Of a stretch of 62,865 bases of DNA, positions 1 to 7,056 are shown in pieces. The number at the start of each line of letters is the position of its first letter. Position 1 is the stretch's first letter. Location of the stretch: assembly GCA_016213895.1 (NCBI GenBank), contig JACQZJ010000030.1:1-62865 (forward strand), read 5' to 3'. A model generated the notes under the pieces. It had not been told where the DNA came from. It saw only the letters and a program-made list of their open reading frames with translations, and did no database searches. Source of the stretch: Planctomycetota bacterium (GTDB lineage: Bacteria > Planctomycetota > B15-G4 > JADJEK01). Both the position numbers and the translations under genes were made by a program.

Positions 1-21
1 CGCCTGCTCCCCCTCCACCGT

Positions 22-69
22 GACGAGACCCTGCTCGTTCGTCGCGCACACGATGCACCGGGAGTCGCG
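22..69. repeat. 48-bp direct repeat, copy A
   Basis: This segment matches 312-359 at about 45 of 48 positions, with an offset of exactly 290. Read on the minus strand, both copies encode a peptide like RDSRCIV-ATNEQGLV. Two of the three differences are silent in that frame (CAG/CAA and GGT/GGG) and the third changes Cys to Arg. This hints at a former or present coding sequence, or at a genome-wide interspersed repeat. Confidence 0.7.
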
Positions 70-311
70 ATGCGGCCCCGGACCCGGGGAAACGGCCGTG
101 CATTCATTCCGTGGCGGGAGCGGGCTCCTGCCCGCGAGCGCCTACCTCAAGTAAGTTGTCCCGGAGCGGCCCGCCTCGACCGCGGGCCTCGGGAAGGCGC
201 GCCGGCCGAGCGGAGCAGCGTTTCCCCGGCGCAGGGAGCGGCCGCGACGACGTACCACCTCGCACCGCCCGTGCCTTCACCACGCTGAGCCACCTGCCTC
301 GCCTCTGCCTC

Positions 312-359
312 GACGAGCCCTTGCTCGTTCGTCGCGCGCACGATGCACCGGGAGTCGCG
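312..359. repeat. 48-bp direct repeat, copy B
   Basis: Second copy of the repeat at 22-69, in the same orientation. On the minus strand an ATG lies directly before the shared peptide, in a frame running 362 to 147, but nothing supports translation. Confidence 0.7.
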
Positions 360-438
360 CATCCGCTCCCGGAGGCCGGGAAAACGGCTGCGACCGCTCG
401 TCTCACCCGCTCTCCCCTCCCCTCCGGCTCCCAGCCAA

Positions 439-1512
439 TCAGCCGCGACGCCCCCCGCTTCCCGGCAGTAGGCCCCACTCGCGCAGCGCGGCAGCCACGG
501 TCTCGGCCACGAGGCGGTAGCCCGCGGGCTCCAGGTGGCCCATGTCGATGAACAGGCGCGGGTCCTTGCGCGCGCGGAACGCGGAGAGCAGGTCCACGAG
601 CAGGGCGTCTTGCTCCCGGCAGAAGGAGCGCAGGGCCTGCTGGTAGGGGTTCTCCACCGCTTCCTCGGCGATCACCTGGCCGCGGAAGGGCCAGAGCAGG
701 AACACCGCGCGGCTGCCCGCGGCCTCTGCCTCCTGGAGGACGGCGCCGCAGTTCTCCACGTATTCGTCGAGCGGGACGCGCGGGGTGCGCTCCCCGGCCG
801 AGAGGGCGACCTGCATGGAGTAGACCGCCTTGCGCAGCGCCAGGTAGAGGGCGCTGTGCGAGAGCAGGCCGTCGAGCGAGGAGTCGCTCTCGCCGCGCAG
901 GAGCAGGCTGATGGAGCGGTCCGTGCGGTCGTCCCAGACGTTCATGTCGTTCCAGCCGAAGGAGACCAGCACGAGATCCGGGGCGAGCGCGAACCCGTTC
1001 TCGCGCAGGCCGTTCAGGCACTGGAAGGACGAGTAGCCCGGCACACCCGCGTTCAGCACCTGGTACTGCGCGCGCCGGGGCGGCTCTGCGCCCGCGGGCC
1101 GCGCCCGGTTCAGCAGGTCCTCGAGCTGCCAGGGGTAGCTGTCCTCCATGTCCACGCCAGTGCCGAAAGTGCAGGAATCCCCGAGCGCGAGGATGCGGAA
1201 CACGCCGGGGGCCTTCTCGCTCTTCAACTCCTCGTTGCGCAGCCCGAGCGAGTTGGAGACGAAGCCGCGGAAGTAGCGGTCGCCGGTCTCGCCCAGATCG
1301 ACGTTCGGCCGAAAGGTCCAGAACAGGGTGCGGCTCGGCAGCAGCGCTTCCTGGTACGCGGCGTTGCCGGTCTCGATGAGGTGGCGGCGGCTCTGCTCGA
1401 AGCGGTCCGGGGAGAGGCTCGGCGCGAACAGCCTGAGGATCGCCTCGGACACCACGAGGGCGATCCCGAGGAAGACCAGGGTCATGAGGAGCTTGGCCGC
1501 GGGCTTGCGCAT
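439..1512 (-). CDS. membrane-anchored SGNH/GDSL hydrolase
   Basis: This 357-residue protein has one N-terminal membrane segment (about residues 8-28) followed by an SGNH/GDSL esterase domain. The block I motif ALGDSCTFG places the nucleophile at Ser113. A GWNDMN segment fits block III, and FIDMGHLEPAGY near residue 330 supplies the C-terminal Asp-x-x-His pair. Proteins of this kind act outside the cytoplasm on acyl groups of glycans or lipids; the substrate here is unknown. It lies 36 bases downstream of a GT39-type glycosyltransferase on the same strand, so the two are probably co-transcribed and may modify the same surface glycan. Confidence 0.85.
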   Translation of the reverse strand: MRKPAAKLLMTLVFLGIALVVSEAILRLFAPSLSPDRFEQSRRHLIETGNAAYQEALLPSRTLFWTFRPNVDLGETGDRYFRGFVSNSLGLRNEELKSEKAPGVFRILALGDSCTFGTGVDMEDSYPWQLEDLLNRARPAGAEPPRRAQYQVLNAGVPGYSSFQCLNGLRENGFALAPDLVLVSFGWNDMNVWDDRTDRSISLLLRGESDSSLDGLLSHSALYLALRKAVYSMQVALSAGERTPRVPLDEYVENCGAVLQEAEAAGSRAVFLLWPFRGQVIAEEAVENPYQQALRSFCREQDALLVDLLSAFRARKDPRLFIDMGHLEPAGYRLVAETVAAALREWGLLPGSGGRRG

Positions 1513-1548
1513 TGGGCGCCGGCCAGGATACCAGGGCGGCGCCGCGCG

Positions 1549-3447
1549 CTACGGGTCCGGGACGTGGAAGGTGAGCGGCTCCGAGGCGGGGCCCTCGCCG
1601 CCGGCGCCGACCGGCGTGACCGTGGCCTGGTAGGCGCCGGGCGGGAGGCAGCCGAGCTGGCAGGCGGTCCGGTGCGCGGGCAGGCAGGCCGGCCCCCACT
1701 CCGCGGCCGCTGCTCCCGGGTCGGCCCGGCTGGCGCGCACCTGGAAGCCCGCCAGGGCCGGTTCGAGATCCACGCTCCAGGAGAGCCTGACCGCCCCCGC
1801 GGCGTTCACCGTGACCGCGAGGTCGCGCGGCGGGAGCGCGGGCCGCTCGCCCGCGGGCGGCGCCGCGGCCGGTAGCAGGCGGAAGACGGCGACGTTGGGC
1901 CCGGGGCGGGCGAGCGCGGCCAGGCCAACCAGCGGATAGAAGTAGAAGTCGTTCAGCACGCACTCCACGCTTCCGGCCTGCTCGTCCGTCGCCCGGAACT
2001 CGGCTACGCGCTCGAAGCTGGCCGCGGCAGCGAGGACCTGCGCGGCTCCGCGCGGCGTGCCCACGTAGGGGTTGGGGTGGTCGAACACGATCAGGTACTC
2101 GGCCAGGCCGGTGACCAGGCGGGGCGGATCCCAGGGCACGGCGCGCGCGCGCGGCAAGAGACACGCGGCGAGATCGGTGTCGGTCGCGGCGATGGTCGCG
2201 CCCCGCGGGAGCGCCGCCTCGGCCCAGCGCGCGAGCTGGTTCAACGTGGTTTCCTGCCGCATGAGCCGCACCACGGAGAGCGACCTCCACGCCGCGGGCG
2301 CCGCGCACGCCAAAACCACGAGAAGGGCCGCGGCTTGCCGCAGCCGCGAACGCTCCGCGCAGAAGAGACGGCAGGCGCCGAGCGCGGCGAGCACGGCGAG
2401 CAGAGGCAGGAGCGGGATGACGTAGCGCACGTAGGCGGTCTGCGCCGGGGCGAACGCGGCCGCGTAGCAGACCGCGCCGAAAGCGAGCACCTTCTGTCCG
2501 CGGGAGCGGCTGAAGAAAGCGGCGAGCAGGCCGAACGCGGCCAAGAGCGCGAGCGGCCAGCCGAGACCGTGTCCGAGCGAGTTCTTGGCGTGGTAGGCGA
2601 GGGACGGCCAGAGGTCGAAAGGCGTGGCCCGGGTGCTCAGGCTCGCCTGTTCTGCCAGGCCGGAGCGGAAGCCTCCGAACTCGAGGAGCGTGTAGGGAGC
2701 GCCGAGCAGGAAGGCGCCGAGCGCGGCCAGGGCAGCGAGCGCGGCCGCGAGCGTGGCCCGGCCCGGCCGGAGCGCGCGGCCGCGGGCAGCGAGGAAGGCG
2801 GCGAGCAGCAGCGGCACGAGCAGCACGCCGGGCAGGTACTTCATGGCCGCGGCCGCTCCGACCGCGGCGCCGGCCGCGAGGAAGCTCAGGAGCGAGCCGC
2901 GCTGGGCGGCGCGCGCCATGCAAAGGAACGCGAGCGCGACCAGCAGGCCGAGCGGCACGTCCATCACGCCGAAATGGGAGTCGCGCACGTGCAGCGGGAC
3001 GAGAGCGAGGATGAGCGCGGCGAGCAGGCCGGCGCAGGAGGAATGCAGGGCGCGCCCCAGGAGGAAGACGGCGAGCAGGGTGAGCGTGCCGAGCGCGGCC
3101 GAGAGGCCGCGCTGGTAGAGCGTCACGCGGCGTTCGTCGGCCACGTAGCCGGCGAAGGACCGTGGCGTGGCGTCGGGCCGCGCCGCGCGTTCGATGGCAT
3201 GGCCGGCCTTCAGCACGGCGTGCAGTGGATAGAAGGCCAGGCCGCCGTAGGCGTACATGCGCGGCTCGAGCGTGTTGCTCTCGGCAAAGCCGGCGACGGC
3301 CTCGCGGTAGAGGTGCTCGTCCGGGTGGAACTGCAGGGGCAGGCCGAAGTCGAGCCCGATGAAGCGCAAGAGGCCGCCGATCAGGACGATCGCGGCCGCG
3401 ATGGAGATCACGGGAAGGGAGAGTCTTGCTGGCCGGTCCGGTTCCAT
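1549..3447 (-). CDS. GT39-type membrane glycosyltransferase with C-terminal Fn3-like domain
   Basis: This 632-residue polytopic membrane protein resembles the dolichyl-phosphate-mannose mannosyltransferase (PMT/GT39, ArnT-like) group. An Asp-Glu pair in QFHPDEHLY (residues 43-44), just after the first membrane segment, matches the catalytic acidic loop of the GT-C fold. About ten more hydrophobic segments follow. The last 95 residues look like a fibronectin type III domain (RLSWSVDLEPALAGFQV). The start at 3447 puts the hydrophobic region close to the N-terminus; the frame is open further upstream, but that part would overlap a plus-strand gene. A TACCAT hexamer at 3499-3504, preceded by TG, could be an extended -10 element. 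It is probably co-transcribed with the SGNH hydrolase. Confidence 0.8.
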   Translation of the reverse strand: MEPDRPARLSLPVISIAAAIVLIGGLLRFIGLDFGLPLQFHPDEHLYREAVAGFAESNTLEPRMYAYGGLAFYPLHAVLKAGHAIERAARPDATPRSFAGYVADERRVTLYQRGLSAALGTLTLLAVFLLGRALHSSCAGLLAALILALVPLHVRDSHFGVMDVPLGLLVALAFLCMARAAQRGSLLSFLAAGAAVGAAAAMKYLPGVLLVPLLLAAFLAARGRALRPGRATLAAALAALAALGAFLLGAPYTLLEFGGFRSGLAEQASLSTRATPFDLWPSLAYHAKNSLGHGLGWPLALLAAFGLLAAFFSRSRGQKVLAFGAVCYAAAFAPAQTAYVRYVIPLLPLLAVLAALGACRLFCAERSRLRQAAALLVVLACAAPAAWRSLSVVRLMRQETTLNQLARWAEAALPRGATIAATDTDLAACLLPRARAVPWDPPRLVTGLAEYLIVFDHPNPYVGTPRGAAQVLAAAASFERVAEFRATDEQAGSVECVLNDFYFYPLVGLAALARPGPNVAVFRLLPAAAPPAGERPALPPRDLAVTVNAAGAVRLSWSVDLEPALAGFQVRASRADPGAAAAEWGPACLPAHRTACQLGCLPPGAYQATVTPVGAGGEGPASEPLTFHVPDP

Positions 3448-3681
3448 GAGAAGCCGCGCCAAGGCGCGGGCCGTGTCGGTCTTGCTCGGGCGGTTGGGAT
3501 GGTAGCAGACGGAACGCGCCGTTCCTCGGAGAGCGGTGGCGCGGGCGCGGTACGTCCGTTGCGAGCGCCTTCTGCGCGGGCCGGGCCGGCGCGGTCTGGA
3601 CGGCGCGGATGAATGGGTTCCGGACAGAGCATCCGGAATCCGAACGCTCGTGTTCCTGCGGCTTGCGGGAGAGGAGGACCG

Positions 3682-3936
3682 ATGCATTTCAGTCCGAACG
3701 ACATGATCGAGGTGCTTCCCCTGCTGGCAGTCGTGTTCGGGATCTTCGGCGTGGTGCTGCCCGCGATCGTCCTGAGCTTCGTGCGCAAGACCCTCACCGA
3801 CCACGAGCACCTCGCGGGACCGCTCCTCTTCTGCGGGACCGTCATCTGCGTGATCGGGATCCTGGTCGGCGGCGTCGCCTTCCTCGCGGCCATCGGCTGG
3901 CTGCCGCCGCTGTCGCAGTTGATCCACATGCGCTGA
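3682..3936 (+). CDS. small two-helix membrane protein
   Basis: This 84-residue protein has two hydrophobic helices (about residues 10-30 and 45-70) and a basic loop between them (FVRKTLTDHEH). It has no recognised family. The ATG at 3682 follows a strong Shine-Dalgarno sequence (GAGGAGG), which is why it is preferred over an in-frame start at 3613. It converges on the regulatory-like-domain gene with 27 bases between the stop codons. Confidence 0.6.
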   Translation: MHFSPNDMIEVLPLLAVVFGIFGVVLPAIVLSFVRKTLTDHEHLAGPLLFCGTVICVIGILVGGVAFLAAIGWLPPLSQLIHMR

Positions 3937-3963
3937 CCGCGGCGCGCGCAACAGCGGAGCAGG

Positions 3964-6900
3964 TCATTCGTTGACGGGCACGGGCCGCAGCGTGAGGCCG
4001 CGGACTCCTCCCTCAGGCACGACGACCGAAGTCCGGTACGAGACCCAGACCCGGGTGGCGGGATCCCAGGTCTCGCAGTCCACCTCGTACTCGCCCGGCG
4101 AGAGGTCGTGCGTCGTGAAGCGCATCTCCTGGGCGCCGACGTAGACGTTCGAGGGGGCGCCACCGTCCTTGCGCCGGAAGTTCATCCAGACGAAGCGGCT
4201 CGCGGCGGCGTCCGGGATGACGATCGTGCCGCTCACCTCGATCGCGGCGGCGAGGCGGATCACGAGCGGCGGGGGCTCGCCGCCGTCCGGCACGCGGATC
4301 GGGCCGACCTGCTGGTCGATGTACTCCTGGGTGTCGACCGCGACGAAGAAGTCCCCGGCCGGGAGCATGTCCACGCTGAATTGGCCGTCGCGATCCGTGG
4401 TCACCCGCTGCCAACTGAAGGGCTCGGATTCCTCGGGCACCGCGGCCCCGGCCTCCGACCCGTCTTCCGCCTCGAACAGGGACATCGTCCGCTCTGCCTC
4501 GTGGTTCACCGAACTCACCGTCACCTCGGCGAGAGGAACCGGCGCGCCATCCGCGTCGCGGACCACGCGGCCGGCCAGGCGGCCGGTGCGGATGTCGATG
4601 ACCAGCAAGCGCGTCTCCCCTTCGCTCAGGTGGACCCTGCGGGTGTGGAAGCCGCCGTCCCACCAGGATTCCTGCTTCATGCCGCGCGGCGTGACGGTGA
4701 CGATGACCAGACCCCTGTCGCCGATCGAGATCGCTCCGAAGTCGAAAGCGCCCTGCAGGTCGGTGACCGTGCTCTTCTGCCCGGACCAGTCGTCGGCCCG
4801 CTGGGCATGAACGCTCGCTCCCTGCGCCGGGGCGCTGTTCAGCGTTACCCTGCCGCTCAGCCGGGCCGACGGCCCTTCCGTGGGCGCGGCGAGGATGTCG
4901 ATGTCGAGCTGGGTCTCCTGTCCTTCGAAGACCACGACGTCGACCTCCCTTTCAGGCCTGGAGAGGCCCATGGCGCCCTCGGCCAGGCCCAGCACGCTGC
5001 GGTCGTGGGCGAAGCGGCGCTCCACGAAGACCTCGTACTGGCCGGGCTCGAGGCGCGCGAAGCGGAAGGCGCCCTCGAGGTCGGTCACGGCGAACCGGGG
5101 GAACTCGAACTGGCCGTCGCGGCCGAGGCCGATGAAGCGCGGCGCGTCAGGCGGCCGCGCGCCGGCACGGACGCGGCCGGCGATGGAGCCGCCCTGCGCC
5201 AGCGCGACGACCACCTCGTGGTCGCACGACTCGACCTCCTGGCTGTGCAGGCCGTAGCCGGGGTGAGAGACCTTCAGGCGGCAGCCGTCCGCTGCGATTC
5301 CCTCCAGTTCGGCGCGCCCCTCCTCATCCGTGCGGGCGCTGGCCACGGGAGCGGGGAAGTCGAGGAACTCCTTGGCGCGCGCGGACGCGGACACGCTGGC
5401 GAAGGGCACGGGCGCGCCGTCGCTCGCGGCCACGACGCGCACCGCCAGCAGCAGCGCCACCTCCAGGGTGACCGTGACCTCCTTCGGTCCCTGGCTCAGG
5501 TCCACTTCCTCGGTCTTTACGGCGAAGCCCGGCGCCTTGATCAGCACGCGGCAGCGCCCAGAGCCGATGCCCTTGATCTCCAGCGAGCCGTCCTCCAGGT
5601 GGGCGACGTCGGTGCGCAGGCGCGGCAGGGCGCCTCCCACGGCGGCCATCAAGAAGGTCTCTTCGTGGTCCATTCCGCTGAGCCGGATCTCGGGCCTCTT
5701 CACGACCTCGCCCTGCGGGTCGAGCACGGTGAGCTTCAGGTCGTACGCCGGTTCCAGGCGCAGGACCGGCTCTTCGCCGCCCGGGAAGACGCCGTCCACG
5801 ACCGTCCATTCGAGCGCGCCAGCGCGCCGCGCGGCCACGTAGTGCTCGCGGTCGGCCACGCCCGCGGCCAGGAAACGGCCGTCCGCGCCGGTCGCACCCG
5901 CGGGGCGCACGAGCACCACATCCATGCCCGGCACGTCGTGGCGCGGGCCGATCATCACCTCGGCATCGGGCACGGGGACGCCTTCGCTGTCCTCGACGCG
6001 GCCGGAGAGCACGTCCCCCTCGTCGAGCACGAGGGTGCCGATGTCGCGCGTCCCGCCGGCCGCGCCCGTCGGCAGCGGTCCTTTGACCAGGGTCACGAAC
6101 TCGTCCTTGTCGACCAGCACCGTGACCAGTCCCTGCGGCACGCCGGCGAGCGTGAACGCGCCGTCCCCGGCGCTGTACGTCGTCGGCACGGGGAAGCGCT
6201 CAATCAGCTCCGCGAGGCGCGGCGGGCAGCGGATGAGCTTCCAGCGGCCCTTCGCGGCGTTCCGGCTTCCCGCCTGGAACAAGACGCCGCCGTCCGGCCG
6301 CACCTCGGCGGCGCCGAACTGGAAGGCGATGGGCGGCAGATCGGTGGCGCGCACGCGCGCGTCCGGGACCGGCCCTCCGGCGAGGTCCACGACCTTGCCG
6401 GTGAAGGTGATGTACGGTTCGAGCACGACGTCGCCGAGATCGCTCTCTTCCCCGCTGCGCGGGCTGATGTCCACGAAGCGCAGGGTGGCGCGCGGCCCGC
6501 CGAGGTCGACGCCGAGGCCGTGGATCCCGCGCGGGTCGAGCGCGGCGAAGCGGAAGCGGCCCTCGGCGTCGCTGCGCGTTCCGGCCCGGAGGAAGCTCGG
6601 GGCGCTCTCTTCGCCGGCGAAGAACGCCTGCGGGGAGAGCAGGATGTCTTCCATGGACAGGGCGAGCAGCTCGACGCTCATGTCCGGCACGGGCGCGCCG
6701 TCTTTCTCGACGAGCCGGCCGGTGATGCCGCCGAGCGCGGCGAGAAAGGAGGCGGGCGGCCCCTCGAGCGGGGCCGGCGTCGGTTCAGCCTCGGCGACGC
6801 TGCGCTCGGCCGACGCGCCAGAACCGGCCGCGGCAGGCTGCGGCTCGACCACAACCGGCGCCTCGGCCGCGGGCGCGGGCTCGAGCGTTGGGGCGTCGTC

Positions 6901-7005
6901 GGCTCCCGGCCCGCCCGCCCGCAAGAGGAAGAAGACCAGCGCCGCGAGCGCGAGCGCGGCTCCGCCGAGCACGAAGGGGATCACGCGCGTCGTGGGATTG
7001 TCCAT
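3964..7005 (-). CDS. anchored multi-module carboxypeptidase-regulatory-like protein, copy 1
   Basis: This 1,013-residue protein begins with one membrane anchor (about residues 8-27) and an Ala/Pro/Glu-rich linker. It is otherwise a chain of beta-sandwich modules of the carboxypeptidase regulatory-like / CNA-B type. The recurring signature is G-x-V-x(n)-G-x-P-V-P-x-A-x-V followed by a T-D-x-x-G-x-F strand, for example at GRLVEKDGAPVPDMSVELL, GRVEDSEGVPVPDAEVMIG and GRVVRDADGAPVPLAEVTV. Such proteins are surface-exposed scaffolds or adhesins, and no catalytic motif is visible. The neighbouring gene is a close paralogue, with stretches near 5240-5620 almost identical at DNA level to 8290-8680. 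A TATAAT hexamer ends 7 bases before the ATG, so the mRNA may be leaderless. Confidence 0.85.
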   Translation of the reverse strand: MDNPTTRVIPFVLGGAALALAALVFFLLRAGGPGADDAPTLEPAPAAEAPVVVEPQPAAAGSGASAERSVAEAEPTPAPLEGPPASFLAALGGITGRLVEKDGAPVPDMSVELLALSMEDILLSPQAFFAGEESAPSFLRAGTRSDAEGRFRFAALDPRGIHGLGVDLGGPRATLRFVDISPRSGEESDLGDVVLEPYITFTGKVVDLAGGPVPDARVRATDLPPIAFQFGAAEVRPDGGVLFQAGSRNAAKGRWKLIRCPPRLAELIERFPVPTTYSAGDGAFTLAGVPQGLVTVLVDKDEFVTLVKGPLPTGAAGGTRDIGTLVLDEGDVLSGRVEDSEGVPVPDAEVMIGPRHDVPGMDVVLVRPAGATGADGRFLAAGVADREHYVAARRAGALEWTVVDGVFPGGEEPVLRLEPAYDLKLTVLDPQGEVVKRPEIRLSGMDHEETFLMAAVGGALPRLRTDVAHLEDGSLEIKGIGSGRCRVLIKAPGFAVKTEEVDLSQGPKEVTVTLEVALLLAVRVVAASDGAPVPFASVSASARAKEFLDFPAPVASARTDEEGRAELEGIAADGCRLKVSHPGYGLHSQEVESCDHEVVVALAQGGSIAGRVRAGARPPDAPRFIGLGRDGQFEFPRFAVTDLEGAFRFARLEPGQYEVFVERRFAHDRSVLGLAEGAMGLSRPEREVDVVVFEGQETQLDIDILAAPTEGPSARLSGRVTLNSAPAQGASVHAQRADDWSGQKSTVTDLQGAFDFGAISIGDRGLVIVTVTPRGMKQESWWDGGFHTRRVHLSEGETRLLVIDIRTGRLAGRVVRDADGAPVPLAEVTVSSVNHEAERTMSLFEAEDGSEAGAAVPEESEPFSWQRVTTDRDGQFSVDMLPAGDFFVAVDTQEYIDQQVGPIRVPDGGEPPPLVIRLAAAIEVSGTIVIPDAAASRFVWMNFRRKDGGAPSNVYVGAQEMRFTTHDLSPGEYEVDCETWDPATRVWVSYRTSVVVPEGGVRGLTLRPVPVNE

Positions 7006-7012
7006 CCCGGCG

Positions 7013-7018
7013 ATTATA
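7013..7018 (-). promoter_or_regulatory. candidate -10 element 7 bases before the start codon
   Basis: TATAAT on the minus strand is separated by 7 bases from the ATG at 7005. That spacing would place the transcript start at or beside the start codon. The paralogue upstream has TATGAT at the same distance. No clear -35 box is visible. Confidence 0.35.
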
Positions 7019-7056
7019 CGGCCGCGGCCGGGAACGGATGGCTTTCGCGAGGTCCG

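Larger units (their letters stand above)
1..438. other. gene-poor stretch with a direct repeat
   Basis: No convincing gene was found in the first 438 bases. The stretch holds two copies of a 48-bp direct repeat, listed separately, and otherwise featureless GC-rich DNA downstream of the SGNH hydrolase gene. A 71-residue frame on the minus strand spans the second repeat copy, but it has no recognisable domain and no ribosome binding site. Confidence 0.5.

Noticed and set aside
147-362. A 71-codon minus-strand gene over repeat copy B
   Set aside because: There is no ribosome binding site, no homologous frame beyond the 48-bp repeat, and the tail is low complexity, so it is kept only as a repeat.
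104-2923. A minus-strand open frame of 939 codons over the SGNH and GT39 genes
   Set aside because: It is in a different frame from both recognised proteins, rich in Arg/Ala/Pro, with no domain.
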